The notes: a model not told the origin generated them from the letters alone. 55,143 nt of DNA from Betaproteobacteria bacterium (GCA_009779265.1 WREP01000014.1:1-55143), one strand, 5' to 3'. Positions 1 to 8,412 are shown, counted from the first letter of the stretch. Numbers and translations are program-made.

Positions 1-1
1 C

Positions 2-118
2 GCGTCTCGATCACGCGGTATGCTGTTCTATCGAATGATGCAGCAAGCCGTCATCACACCCCCGATCACCTATCTCGACGTGACCGCCCAAATGCACGGG
101 CTGGAGCTAAGTGGATAG
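2..118 (+). CDS. C-terminal tail of a transposase-like protein, cut by the left edge
   Basis: An open frame enters from the left edge and ends at TAG 116-118, leaving 38 residues. The tail contains RGMLFYRMMQQAV followed by a Pro-rich ITPPITYLDV stretch. From memory this resembles the extreme C-terminus of IS1595/ISXO2-type DDE transposases, but too little is present to assign a family. No terminal inverted repeat can be recognised between the stop and lexA, so an intact element is not shown. It could also be an unrelated protein. Confidence 0.35.
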   Translation, partial: ASRSRGMLFYRMMQQAVITPPITYLDVTAQMHGLELSG

Positions 119-119
119 C

Positions 120-135
120 CCTTATAAAAATACAG
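120..135 (+). promoter_or_regulatory. candidate LexA box (imperfect)
   Basis: CCTTATAAAAATACAG matches the CTGTATATATATACAG consensus at 12 of 16 positions. The right half-site ACAG is intact and the left half-site is degenerate. It lies 25 bases before the lexA start, where an autoregulatory operator is expected. The weak left half keeps this tentative. Confidence 0.4.
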
Positions 136-160
136 CAATCGCTTATTGCTGGAGCCTTCC

Positions 161-763
161 ATGAAACTCACGCCGCGTCAGCAGGAAATTCTTGATTTCA
201 TCAAAAATTCGCTGGAAATGCTCGGCGCGCCGCCGACGCGGGCGGAAATCGCCCAGGCTTTCGGCTTTGCCTCGGCCAATGCCGCCGAGGATCATCTCAA
301 GGCGCTGGCGAAAAAGGGCGTCATCATCCTCGAACCCGGTTCGGCGCGCGGCATTCGCCTTGTCGAGCAGCTTGGCCTGCCGCTGATCGGCAGCGTCGCC
401 GCCGGTTCGCCGATTCTTGCCGTCGAGAACGTGCAAGGCCGCTACGTCCTCGACGCCGGGCTGTTCAGCCCGCGCGCCGATTTTCTGTTGCGGGTACGCG
501 GCCTGTCGATGATCGACGCCGGCATTTTCGACGGCGACCTGCTCGCCGTGCATAAGACCGACCAGGTCCGCGACGGCCAGATCGTCGTTGCCCGACTCGG
601 CGAGGAAGTCACCGTCAAGCGTCTGGACCGCGGCGGCGGCCAGATTCGCCTGCTGGCCGAGAATCCCGATTTCGCGCCCATCGTCATCGAGCCGGGCATG
701 GTCGAATTCGCCATCGAGGGCATCGCCGTCGGCCTCATTCGCGGCGCCATCGGCGGGCTATGA
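161..763 (+). CDS. lexA: LexA repressor, SOS regulator
   Basis: LexA represses SOS genes until RecA filaments trigger its self-cleavage. The 200-residue protein is of normal length. It has an N-terminal winged helix (about 1-65) and a C-terminal S24 peptidase-like domain. The cleavage bond is Ala81-Gly82, in VAAGSP. The catalytic dyad is Ser116 (GLSMID) and Lys153 (VTVKRL), three positions short of the E. coli numbering. The ATG at 161 is chosen over an in-frame TTG at 146 because GGAG at 151-154 is correctly spaced before it. A hairpin with arms CAGCAAT and ATTGCTG (133-151) abuts this Shine-Dalgarno. No SOS operon partner follows; the next gene is convergent. Confidence 0.95.
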   Translation: MKLTPRQQEILDFIKNSLEMLGAPPTRAEIAQAFGFASANAAEDHLKALAKKGVIILEPGSARGIRLVEQLGLPLIGSVAAGSPILAVENVQGRYVLDAGLFSPRADFLLRVRGLSMIDAGIFDGDLLAVHKTDQVRDGQIVVARLGEEVTVKRLDRGGGQIRLLAENPDFAPIVIEPGMVEFAIEGIAVGLIRGAIGGL

Positions 764-782
764 GTGCCGTGCTGGCGTTGAT

Positions 783-1217
783 TTAACGCTTCAGCGCCAG
801 CAGAAAAACGCCGGCTCCGACCATCAGGATGCCTGTCCATTCGCGGACGGACGGGCGTTCACCGAGAAAGAAAAAAGCGAAAACGGCGACCAGGAGAAGG
901 CTGAGTTTATCCACCGGCGCGACTTTGGAAACTTCGCCGAGCTTGAGGGCGCGGAAATAGCAGACCCAGGAGGCGCCGGTCGCCAGTCCCGATAACACCA
1001 GAAAAATCCAGGCGCGCGCCGGCAATTCGAGCGGGTAACGCCATTTGCCGGCGAAATAAACGAAGCCCGCCAGCACGATGAGGATCACGACGGTACGAAT
1101 CAGCGTGGCCAGATCGGAATCGATATTTTCGACCCCCGCTTTGGCAAAGATGGCCGTCAGCGCCGCGAACACGGCGGACAACAAAGCCCAGAAAACCCAG
1201 TTTGACGTTAGCGGCAT
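783..1217 (-). CDS. Small EamA/DMT-family membrane transporter
   Basis: This is a 144-residue hydrophobic protein with about five membrane segments and a single EamA domain. Two-domain drug/metabolite transporters are about 300 residues, so this is the half-size form that probably works as a dimer. The start at Met-Pro-Leu-Thr (1217) gives a membrane segment immediately. Longer in-frame extension upstream is Arg/Cys-rich and non-hydrophobic, so I excluded it. Substrate unknown. It is convergent with lexA, with only 19 bases between the stop codons. The 260 bases upstream, to the MFS gene at 1477, hold no gene I can support. Confidence 0.8.
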   Translation of the reverse strand: MPLTSNWVFWALLSAVFAALTAIFAKAGVENIDSDLATLIRTVVILIVLAGFVYFAGKWRYPLELPARAWIFLVLSGLATGASWVCYFRALKLGEVSKVAPVDKLSLLLVAVFAFFFLGERPSVREWTGILMVGAGVFLLALKR

Positions 1218-1476
1218 GAGCGTCTTTGCAGAGACTGAAACCCTCACATTAGCCTTTTTCGGGGGCGGGAAACAGCCCGTACAGCTTGGGTAGCGCGCGG
1301 CGAAATCCCGCGCTGTGAAAGTTTGGCTTGCGGCTTCCAGGCCGAGTGCGACACATGCGTTAGCACCCCGACGATTCCGCATGGGGAAAAGCGCGATCCC
1401 CGCAATTCTCGCCAGGTGCCAGAATAAGCCCATGCCTCGACCCAATGCGGATACTGCGTTTGTATAATCGACTGCC

Positions 1477-2793
1477 ATGTCAACTCAAAGCACATCCACC
1501 ATAACCCACGCCATTCGCCGCCGCGCCGTGATCGCGGCGGTGTTGGGGAATGCCTTCGAATTTTTCGATTTCGCCATTTACGGGATGTTCGCGGTGGTGA
1601 TTGCGAAGGTGTTTTTTCCGGCGGTCAATGACGTCAATTCGATCATGGCGACGGTTGCGGTTTTTGGCGCGGCGTTTGTGTTGCGGCCGATTGGCGGCGT
1701 GCTGCTGGGCATGTACACCGACATCGCCGGGCGCAAGAAGGCCCTGAGCCTGATGATGTTGCTGATGGCGCTCGGTACCGGCCTGATCGGGCTGACGCCG
1801 TCTTATGCCGCCATCGGCATTGCCGCGCCCTTGCTGATCGTGCTGGCGCGGCTGCTCCAGGGCTTTTCGATGGGGGGCGAATTTTCCGGCGCCGTGTCGA
1901 TGTTGATCGAGTTTGCGCCAAAACACCGGCGCGGCTTGTACGGCAGTTGGCAGATGTCCTCGCAGGGGCTGGCGTTCAGTCTCGGTTCGCTGTCGGCCTT
2001 TGTGCTGACGCAGGGCTTGTCCCCGGCGGCGCTGGAAAGCTGGGGTTGGCGGATTCCGTTTCTGCTCGGCATTTTGATTGGGCCGCTCGGTTTTTATCTG
2101 CGCTGGCGCGTCGGCGAATCGCCGGAATTTGCCGAGGCCCTGAAAATGCAGCCCAAGCCGGCGCGCTCGCCCTTGCGCGAGGTGTTGAGTCGTTTTCCAA
2201 AAGAGATGATGTGCGGCTTCGGCCTGATCGTCGTCGGCGCCGCCGCCTCGTATGTGGTCATCATTTACCTGCCGATTTTCGGCGTCAAACACCTGGGATT
2301 GACGCTGGGGCAGGTGCAGTTGAGCACTTTTCTGGCCTGCCTCATTCTTCTCGCGCTGTGTCCGCTAGCGGGATATGCCTCCGACCGTGTCGGGCGCAAG
2401 CCGGTGCTGTTTGCCGCGATGACCGCTTATGCCTTGATGGTGTATCCGCTTTTTTCGCACCTGCTGGCAAATGCCTCGCTGGCGGCAATGATTCTGACGC
2501 AATGTGCGCTGGCGGTCGGCATGAGTTTTTTCTGGGGGCCGATGCCGGCGACGATGGCCGAGCTTTTCCCGGTACGCATCCGTTCCACCGGCCTGTCGCT
2601 GTCCTTCAATCTCGGCGGCGCCTTGTTCGGCGGATTGGCGCCGCTTTATTTGACCTATCTGCTGAAAGAAACCAACAACCTCATGATGCCCGCTTACTAT
2701 TTGCTGGTCAGCGCGGTTTTCGGGCTGATTGCCACCTGGGCGCTGGATTTCGACCGGGCGCGGGCGACGCAGGCGGCCTGGCAGGCGGGGTGA
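1477..2793 (+). CDS. MFS transporter, metabolite:H+ symporter (MHS/ProP-KgtP) type
   Basis: This 438-residue, 12-TM inner-membrane permease is full length for the family. The loop 2-3 motif is clear in TDIAGRKKAL, and RLLQGFSMGGEF in TM4-5 is typical of the MHS subfamily, which imports small carboxylates or osmolytes such as citrate, alpha-ketoglutarate or proline/betaine with protons. A second family motif, YASDRVGRKP, opens the C-terminal half. The exact substrate cannot be read from sequence. The Sir2 gene follows 15 bases after the stop and may be cotranscribed. Confidence 0.85.
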   Translation: MSTQSTSTITHAIRRRAVIAAVLGNAFEFFDFAIYGMFAVVIAKVFFPAVNDVNSIMATVAVFGAAFVLRPIGGVLLGMYTDIAGRKKALSLMMLLMALGTGLIGLTPSYAAIGIAAPLLIVLARLLQGFSMGGEFSGAVSMLIEFAPKHRRGLYGSWQMSSQGLAFSLGSLSAFVLTQGLSPAALESWGWRIPFLLGILIGPLGFYLRWRVGESPEFAEALKMQPKPARSPLREVLSRFPKEMMCGFGLIVVGAAASYVVIIYLPIFGVKHLGLTLGQVQLSTFLACLILLALCPLAGYASDRVGRKPVLFAAMTAYALMVYPLFSHLLANASLAAMILTQCALAVGMSFFWGPMPATMAELFPVRIRSTGLSLSFNLGGALFGGLAPLYLTYLLKETNNLMMPAYYLLVSAVFGLIATWALDFDRARATQAAWQAG

Positions 2794-2808
2794 AGTTCAG
2801 GACGCTAC

Positions 2809-3663
2809 ATGAAAATGACTTCCGACAATTCTCTTTTCAGCCGCTGTGCCGATTTGATCGCCCAATCTTCCGGCCTGCTCATTACCGCCGGCGCGGGCAT
2901 GGGCGTTGATTCGGGATTGCCCGATTTTCGCGGGGCGGAGGGCTTTTGGCGCGCTTACCCGCCGTTGCGGCAGGCGCGGCTGCGTTTCGAGGAAATGGCC
3001 AATCCGCAGGCATTCGCGCGCGATCCCGGGCAAGCCTGGGGATTTTACGGCCACCGGCTGCAATGTTATCGGGAAACGGTTCCGCATCGCGGCTTCGGCA
3101 TCCTGCGGGAGATGGCGGCGTGTTTGCCGGATGGGGCTTTTGTGTTGACCAGCAATGTGGATGGGCATTTTCAGAAAGCGGGTTTTGCCGCCGAGAGGGT
3201 CTGCGAGGTGCATGGCTCGATTCATTATCTGCAATGCGCCGCCCCCTGTTCGGATCGCATCTGGCCGGCGGATGACTTCGCGCCCGTGGTCGATGCGGCG
3301 GTCTGTCGTCTGGCGCCGCCTTTGCCGTGCTGCCCGGATTGCGGTGGGCTGGCGCGGCCCAATATCCTGATGTTCGGCGATTGGAACTGGCTGGAATGGC
3401 GCACCAGCCAGCAGGAGGCGCGTCTCGCGGCCTGGCGCGAGGCGGCCGCGAATCCCGTGGTGATCGAACTGGGCGCGGGCAAATCCGTTGCCACGATTCG
3501 CATGCTGGGCGAGCGCAGCGGCTTGCCGCTCATCCGCATCAATTTGCGCGACCCGGAAGTTTCCAGGTCAAATCATATTGGCGTGCCGATGGGAGCGCTC
3601 GCTGCGCTTGAAGGCATTCGGGCGGCGCTGGCGGAAATGGGATTTTTGCCCGGCGAGTCCTGA
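2809..3663 (+). CDS. Sir2-family NAD-dependent protein deacylase
   Basis: This 284-residue sirtuin-like enzyme would remove acyl groups from lysines using NAD+. The NAD-binding motif is GAGMGVDSGLPDFRG (about 27-41), TSNVDG supplies the TQNID-like segment, and the catalytic His lies in VHGSIHY. Zn-binding cysteine pairs are visible as QCAAPC and CCPDCGG. The first motif has Gly where most sirtuins have Ser (GAGxS), so specificity may differ from the canonical classes. It follows the MFS gene closely; no acyl-CoA or acetate gene lies beside it to suggest a target. Confidence 0.88.
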   Translation: MKMTSDNSLFSRCADLIAQSSGLLITAGAGMGVDSGLPDFRGAEGFWRAYPPLRQARLRFEEMANPQAFARDPGQAWGFYGHRLQCYRETVPHRGFGILREMAACLPDGAFVLTSNVDGHFQKAGFAAERVCEVHGSIHYLQCAAPCSDRIWPADDFAPVVDAAVCRLAPPLPCCPDCGGLARPNILMFGDWNWLEWRTSQQEARLAAWREAAANPVVIELGAGKSVATIRMLGERSGLPLIRINLRDPEVSRSNHIGVPMGALAALEGIRAALAEMGFLPGES

Positions 3664-3665
3664 TG

Positions 3666-3709
3666 CAAAAACCGCCCGAACCCGCCTGAGCGGCTGGAAG
3701 CCGGGCGGG
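3666..3709 (-). terminator. Rho-independent terminator of the feo operon
   Basis: Read on the minus strand, CCGCCCG and CGGGCGG form a stem (plus-strand 3702-3708 and 3672-3678) followed directly by five T residues. It lies 20 bases after the feoA stop and borders the stop codon of the convergent Sir2 gene. Confidence 0.7.
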
Positions 3710-3728
3710 GCTTGCCGCGCCAAATGTT

Positions 3729-3971
3729 TTAATTGACGACCCAGATGTAGCGGGCTACCGAGTGTTCCAGCGCCAGTTCGATTTCGTCGGCGAGGATCAC
3801 GGTCATCGGTCTTTGTTGCAGCACGCGCAGCGGCTGGTTTTCGGCCAGGCCGTAGGCGGTCAGTTGCTCGCGCTGGAGGGCGTCGATTTCATCGCCCAGT
3901 CCGGCCAGGCGAACTTCCCTGCCGGGGGCGATGAAGGCCAGCGGCAGGCGGGCGTCGTGGGCAGCGTTCAT
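3729..3971 (-). CDS. feoA: FeoA-family protein
   Basis: This 80-residue SH3-like protein matches the size and pattern of FeoA: a conserved LPLAFIAPGREVRLAGL opening, a central LxAYGLxxNQPLRVLQ segment and a C-terminal strand ending in RYIWV. FeoA is a cytoplasmic accessory that supports Fe2+ uptake by FeoB. The gene starts only four bases after the feoB stop, so the two are cotranscribed. The order is unusual: feoA normally precedes feoB. A hairpin terminator follows. Confidence 0.85.
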   Translation of the reverse strand: MNAAHDARLPLAFIAPGREVRLAGLGDEIDALQREQLTAYGLAENQPLRVLQQRPMTVILADEIELALEHSVARYIWVVN

Positions 3972-3975
3972 GGCT

Positions 3976-5922
3976 TTACCAGAGGGCGCGCAGGGCGATG
4001 TTGAAGAGGCCGCCGATGAAGAAGGCGAAGGGAACGATGATGGCGACCATGGCGGCGCCTGTCTTGAGGCCGCGCTCCTTGATCATCATCAAGAGGCTGG
4101 CGAAGCAGGGGATGAACAGGGTGATGGTAATCATGCCGACCACCGCCTGGATCGGCGTCAGCGCGTCGGCCATGATGAACAGGCCGGTGGCGCCGAAGTC
4201 GCGGCGCAGGAAGCCCATCACGAAGGCCGCCGAAGCCTCCTTGGGCAGGCCGAGCCAGCCACTGACCAGCGGTTCGCCGGCCTCAATGATGGCCGGCAGG
4301 ACGCCGATCTTGTCGAGGGTGAACATCAAGAGGGTGCCGATCAGGAACAGCGGGATGACCTCGATCAGGTACCACTTCAGGCGGCCGGCCGTTTTCTTGA
4401 GGACGTTGCCGGCAATGGGCAGGCGTATGGGCGGCAATTCGGCGACCAGCGGAATGCGCCGCCCGGGAATCAGGCGGGAGGCGAGGAAGCCGGCCAGCAG
4501 CAGGATGCCGAGCATGGCCAGGGCCCAGATCAGCAGGGCGGTGAAGGAAATGCCGCCGAGCATGCCGAGGACGACGCCGAGTTGGGCCGAGCAGGGGATG
4601 GCCAGGGCCAGCAGAAAGACGGTGATGAGGCGTTCGCGCGGGCTGTGCAGGATGCGCGTGGTCAGCGTCGCCATGGTCACGCAGCCCAAGCCGAGCACCA
4701 TCGGCAGTACGGCGCGGCCATTGAGGCCGATCAGGGCGAACAGCCGGTTGGCGATGATCGACAGGCGCGGCAGGTAGCCGGAGTCCTCAAGGATGCCGAA
4801 GGCAATGAAAAAAGTGGTGACGATGGGCAGGATCAGCGCCAGGGCGTAGGTCATGCCCATGGTCCACAGGCCGTACTGGCCGACCAGGAGTTGGCTGAAC
4901 CAGCCATCGCCGAACCAGTTTTCGACCAGGGCGGCGAACGCAGGGTTGAGGATGCCGTCGAACAAATCTTCTTCGAGCAGGCCGACCAGCGTCGTCGCGC
5001 CGAAGACGCCGACGAACTGATAGACCACGAAAAGCACGGCGAGCAGAATCGGGATGCCCCACAACGGATGCACGACCGCCTGGCCGATGCGCTGCGTCAG
5101 CAGCGGGCTGCTATGCACCGTGCGGCGGGTGACGCTGGCGGTCAGCGTGGCGGCGGCGGCGGTGCGCTCGCGGGCGAGCAGCGCCGGCAGATTGCCGTCG
5201 GCGCGGACGCGGGCCGCCTCGCGCAGCGCGGCGAGGTCGGCGTAGTGGTCGCTGGCATGTTCCCGCAGCCAGTTTTCCACTTCGCTGTCGGCGCCGAGAT
5301 AGAGGATGGCCAGGCCGCGCGCCGCCAGCGTCGGGTGCGGCGCTATTGCGACGATGGCCGCGGCGAGCGCCGCGATGTCGGTTTCCAGATCGGGGTCGTA
5401 ACGCAGCAGCGGGGCGGCCGGGGTCGCCCGGGCGATGCCGCTGGTCAGTTCGCCAATGCCTTCGCCGCCGGTGGCGACGGTAACCAGGGTCGGGATCGCC
5501 AATTCCTCGGCCAGGGCATCGACATCGACAGTGACGCCGCGGGCGGTGGCCTCGTCGTGCATGTTCAGGGCGAGCACCATTGGCACGCCGAGATCGGCCA
5601 GCAGGGCGGTCAGGCTCAGGGTCCGGCGCAGGTTCTTGGCGTCGCCGACCTGCACCAGACAGCGGCTGGGTTCGTTGAGCAGGGCGCGCATCGTCGCCCG
5701 CTCGTCGTCGCTGCGCGAGGGCAGGGCGAGCACGCCCGGCGTGTCGAGCAATGCCGCCTGCGGATCGAAGCGGGCGCTGGCGCGGGTGACTTCGACGGTG
5801 GTGCCGGGGTAGTTGGAGACATTGACGTAGGCGCCGGTCAGGCGATGGAAGAGCACCGATTTGCCGACATTGGGGTGGCCGACGAGGAGAACGGCATGAT
5901 GGGCGAGCAGGGGGGGCGTCAT
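3976..5922 (-). CDS. feoB: Ferrous iron transporter FeoB
   Basis: FeoB imports Fe2+ across the inner membrane. The 648-residue protein begins with a G domain: G1 GHPNVGKS (15-22), G2 around NYPGTTVE, G3 DTPG, G4 NMHD. A helical GDI-like segment and a polytopic C-terminal half follow, with the two Gate-type repeats around VLGLGCVTM and IPCFASLL. At 648 residues it is shorter than the roughly 770 of E. coli FeoB. No good Shine-Dalgarno precedes the ATG; a 44-codon ORF ends two bases upstream, suggesting translational coupling. Expression is probably iron-repressed (Fur-like palindrome at 6127). Confidence 0.95.
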   Translation of the reverse strand: MTPPLLAHHAVLLVGHPNVGKSVLFHRLTGAYVNVSNYPGTTVEVTRASARFDPQAALLDTPGVLALPSRSDDERATMRALLNEPSRCLVQVGDAKNLRRTLSLTALLADLGVPMVLALNMHDEATARGVTVDVDALAEELAIPTLVTVATGGEGIGELTSGIARATPAAPLLRYDPDLETDIAALAAAIVAIAPHPTLAARGLAILYLGADSEVENWLREHASDHYADLAALREAARVRADGNLPALLARERTAAAATLTASVTRRTVHSSPLLTQRIGQAVVHPLWGIPILLAVLFVVYQFVGVFGATTLVGLLEEDLFDGILNPAFAALVENWFGDGWFSQLLVGQYGLWTMGMTYALALILPIVTTFFIAFGILEDSGYLPRLSIIANRLFALIGLNGRAVLPMVLGLGCVTMATLTTRILHSPRERLITVFLLALAIPCSAQLGVVLGMLGGISFTALLIWALAMLGILLLAGFLASRLIPGRRIPLVAELPPIRLPIAGNVLKKTAGRLKWYLIEVIPLFLIGTLLMFTLDKIGVLPAIIEAGEPLVSGWLGLPKEASAAFVMGFLRRDFGATGLFIMADALTPIQAVVGMITITLFIPCFASLLMMIKERGLKTGAAMVAIIVPFAFFIGGLFNIALRALW

Positions 5923-5924
5923 TG

Positions 5925-6059
5925 TCAGCAGTGGGCGATGTGGGCGCGACGGGCGCGGAGCGGATCGGCGTTGCGCGCCGCCAGGCGCGCCCGCTGGGCG
6001 ATCCCTTGCTTGTCGCGCGGGCGCGGCGGGTGTTCCTGTATTTGCCCGGATGGAGCCAT
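5925..6059 (-). CDS. Candidate 44-residue leader protein ahead of feoB
   Basis: This short ORF begins with ATG at 6059, preceded by AAGGA at about ten bases, and stops two bases before the feoB start. It lies just inside a recognisable promoter (6100-6128), so it would be the first cistron of the feo mRNA. Codons are strongly GC-ending, like the neighbours. The product is very basic and Ala/Arg-rich, with no recognised domain, membrane segment or Cys pair; it is not FeoA or FeoC. It may be a coupling leader peptide rather than a functional protein. Confidence 0.45.
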   Translation of the reverse strand: MAPSGQIQEHPPRPRDKQGIAQRARLAARNADPLRARRAHIAHC

Positions 6060-6099
6060 GGTCGAAAAATCCTTGCTGCCGTGTAACGAAACCGCTTCC

Positions 6100-6128
6100 A
6101 TATTAATGGGGCGGCGGCGGGTTGTAAA
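6100..6128 (-). promoter_or_regulatory. Sigma-70-type promoter of the feo operon
   Basis: On the minus strand, TTTACA (6123-6128) is followed after exactly 17 bases by TAATAT (6100-6105). Both hexamers match 5 of 6 or close to consensus. Transcription would start near 6093, about 35 bases before the 44-codon ORF. Confidence 0.6.
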
Positions 6129-6145
6129 CGGGAACTATTCTTGTT
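6127..6145 (-). promoter_or_regulatory. Candidate Fur box upstream of feoB
   Basis: AACAAGAATAGTTCCCGTT is a 19-bp interrupted palindrome (AAC..GAA...TTC..GTT) resembling Fur operators. It overlaps the upstream edge of the feo -35 element by two bases, a position suited to iron-dependent repression. Match to the strict GATAATGATAATCATTATC consensus is only partial. Confidence 0.45.
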
Positions 6146-6157
6146 TGTGCAAAATGC

Positions 6158-6191
6158 AAAAAAAACCACGGCCGTGGCCGTGGCCGTGGTT
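6158..6191 (-). terminator. Rho-independent terminator of the DEAD-box helicase gene
   Basis: On the minus strand a 10-bp stem (AACCACGGCC / GGCCGTGGTT, 8-base loop) is followed by an uninterrupted run of eight T residues. It starts 19 bases after the helicase stop codon, a textbook intrinsic terminator. Confidence 0.88.
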
Positions 6192-6209
6192 CGGATGCGT
6201 GCGCCTTGC

Positions 6210-8033
6210 TCAGCGATCAGCGAAAGGTTTTTTCTTGAACTTGCGCTCGCCGCTGTCCGGGCGGCCCTCGTCGGGCCTGAGGTTGATCGGCACGCCGCGC
6301 ACGCGGGTGCGCTTCAGGGCGTTGGCGGCTTCGGGCGGCATGCCGGCCGGCAGTTCGACCGTGCTCGATTCGTCGTACAGCCCGATGCGGCCGATGAAGC
6401 GGCTCTCGATGCCGGCTTCGTTGGCGATGGCGCCGACGATGTCCTTGACCTGGACGCCATGGTCGCGGCCGACGTCGATGCGGTAGCGCACCATGTCGCC
6501 GCCGGTCGGCGGGCGGCGCGGCTTGTCGTCGAAGCGCGGACGCTCGCCGCGCGATTCAAAGCGGGGCTGGTCGCCATGCCCTTCAAAACGCGGCCGTTGA
6601 CCGCGCTCGTCGCGCGGCCGGCTGTCGCGCTCGTCGCGCGGCCGGCTGTCGCGCTCGCCGAAACGCGGCGGGCGGCGGTCGTCGGAGAAGGGCGAGCGGG
6701 GCGCCGGGTCCTCGCCGGGAATTTGCAGCGGCTTGCCTTCCTGCGCCATCATGGCCAGCGCGGCGGCGATTTCCTCGGCGCCGACATCCCGCTCCTCGGC
6801 GATCTGCGAAACGATGTTGGCGAAAAAGTCGAGGCCCTCGGCATCGAGCACCGCGCCGACCTTTTCCTTGAAGGCGGCGACGCGCCGGTTGGTGACGTCG
6901 GCGCGCGAGGGCAGGGTCAGCGGCGCGATCGGCTGCCGGGTGGCGCGCTCGATGGTGCGCAGCATGCGCACTTCGCGCGGCGCGACAAAAAGAATGGCAT
7001 TGCCGGTGCGGCCGGCGCGGCCGGTGCGGCCAATGCGGTGCACGTAGGCTTCGGTGTCGTAGGGAATGTCGAAATTCACCACATGACTGATGCGTGGCAC
7101 GTCGATGCCGCGGGCGGCGACATCGGTGGCGATGACGATGTCCAGCGCGCCGGACTTCAGTTGTTCGATGACGCGCTCGCGCATCTGCTGGTTGAGGTCG
7201 CCGTTCAGCGCGGCGGCGGCATAGCCGCGGGCATTGAGCTTGTCGGCCAGTTCGACGGTGGCGGTCTTGGTGCGCACGAAAATGATGGCGGCGTCGAAAT
7301 CGTCCTCGACCTCAAGGATGCGGGTCAGGGCGTCGAGCTTGTGCAGGCCGGAAACCTGCCAATAGACCTGGCGGATGGCGGCGACGGTGGCGGTGGCCGT
7401 CTTGATCCTGACTTCCTTCGGATCGACCAGGTATTTTTGTGCCACGCGCCGGATCGGCTCCGGCATGGTCGCCGAAAACAGCGCCGTCTGGTGCTGCTCC
7501 GGCGTGTGTTCGAGAATCCATTCGACATCGTCGATGAAGCCCATGCGCAGCATTTCGTCGGCCTCGTCGAGAACCAGTGTCTTCAAGCGGTCGAGATTGA
7601 GCGTCTGGCGCTCCAGATGATCCATGACCCGGCCCGGCGTGCCGACGATGACATGGGCGCCGCGCGCCAGTTGCTTCAACTGGATGGTGTAACTCTGGCC
7701 GCCGTAAATCGGCAGCACATGAAAGCCGGGCAGATTCTTGGCGTAACTCTGCAAAGCCTCGGCCACCTGAATCGCCAGTTCGCGCGTCGGCGTCAAAATC
7801 AGCGCCTGCGGCTTCACCAACCCGATGTCGATGGTCTCCATGAGCGGCAGGGCGAAAGCGGCGGTCTTGCCGGTGCCGGTTTGCGCCATGCCGATGATGT
7901 CGTGCCCGTCGCGCAGGATCGGGATGCACTGGGCCTGAATGGGGGAGGGGGTTTCGTAGCCGAGATCGGCCAAAGTTTTGAGCAGGGATTCGCTCAAGCC
8001 GAGATCGGCGAAATTGTCGACGGCAGTCGTCAT
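6210..8033 (-). CDS. deaD: DEAD-box ATP-dependent RNA helicase, DeaD/CsdA type
   Basis: This 607-residue enzyme unwinds RNA in ribosome assembly and cold adaptation. The core shows the Q motif with IQAQCIP, motif I AQTGTGKT (about 50), Ia PTRELA, II DEAD in VLDEADEML, III SATMP, and VI HRIGRTGRAG. After the core lies a charged low-complexity linker (about 440-505) with repeats of the DSRPRDER and RPRFE type. A C-terminal DbpA-like RNA-binding domain (about 510-585, VRYRIDVGRDHGVQ to RVRGVPINLRPD) follows. It is monocistronic with its own terminator. The ATG at 8033 gives the expected FADLGL start. Confidence 0.93.
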   Translation of the reverse strand: MTTAVDNFADLGLSESLLKTLADLGYETPSPIQAQCIPILRDGHDIIGMAQTGTGKTAAFALPLMETIDIGLVKPQALILTPTRELAIQVAEALQSYAKNLPGFHVLPIYGGQSYTIQLKQLARGAHVIVGTPGRVMDHLERQTLNLDRLKTLVLDEADEMLRMGFIDDVEWILEHTPEQHQTALFSATMPEPIRRVAQKYLVDPKEVRIKTATATVAAIRQVYWQVSGLHKLDALTRILEVEDDFDAAIIFVRTKTATVELADKLNARGYAAAALNGDLNQQMRERVIEQLKSGALDIVIATDVAARGIDVPRISHVVNFDIPYDTEAYVHRIGRTGRAGRTGNAILFVAPREVRMLRTIERATRQPIAPLTLPSRADVTNRRVAAFKEKVGAVLDAEGLDFFANIVSQIAEERDVGAEEIAAALAMMAQEGKPLQIPGEDPAPRSPFSDDRRPPRFGERDSRPRDERDSRPRDERGQRPRFEGHGDQPRFESRGERPRFDDKPRRPPTGGDMVRYRIDVGRDHGVQVKDIVGAIANEAGIESRFIGRIGLYDESSTVELPAGMPPEAANALKRTRVRGVPINLRPDEGRPDSGERKFKKKPFADR

Positions 8034-8301
8034 GGTGTTGTTTCCTGTATCTCGTCGCGCACGCGGGCGACGAACTGGCCCGAAGGACGGGCGGCCTGGG
8101 TACCCCGGCGCAGCCTTGCCGGGAATGAATCAATGGGGTGAATCCTGCACAAGAACCTGAAAAAACCGGCGGCTGCTCGGAATAAAGCGGGCGATACATC
8201 ACGCATTGAACCTATCATTATATCTTTTTTTAGCTATTTTCGCCAGTTGGGCCGGAGCGCCGGCAGGGTAATCGCATGAATGCCGTTGTCGTGGCCGACA
8301 A

Positions 8302-8412
8302 CCCCTCCCCGACCCTCCCCTGCTTCGCAAGGGAGGGAGAAAACCAGCGCGCGTTGTAAGCTTGGCTCCCTCCCTTGCGGGCGCAGCCCGGAGGGGAGGG
8401 TCGGGGAGGGGT
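8302..8412. repeat. Large imperfect palindromic element, family C copy 1
   Basis: CCCCTCCCC...CCCTCCC at the left is mirrored by GGGAGGG...GGGGAGGGG at the right, folding into a long hairpin of about 110 bases. A second copy with the same arms lies at 39668-39792. It occupies the 443-base gap between the helicase and the next minus-strand gene; I see no gene in the remainder of that gap (8034-8301 and 8413-8476), which should hold the helicase promoter and 5' leader. Confidence 0.8.

Noticed and set aside
770..802. A 12-bp-arm hairpin between lexA and the EamA gene as a terminator
   Set aside because: The stem (TGCTGGCG.TGA) is good but no T run follows on either strand.
3931..6486. A plus-strand open frame of 851 codons across feoB
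   Set aside because: It is antisense to feoB and its codon use is the mirror of GC-rich coding; feoB motifs are decisive on the minus strand.
6600..6665. CRISPR-like short repeats inside the helicase gene
   Set aside because: They are in-frame tandem codons for the DSRPRDER linker, without spacers.
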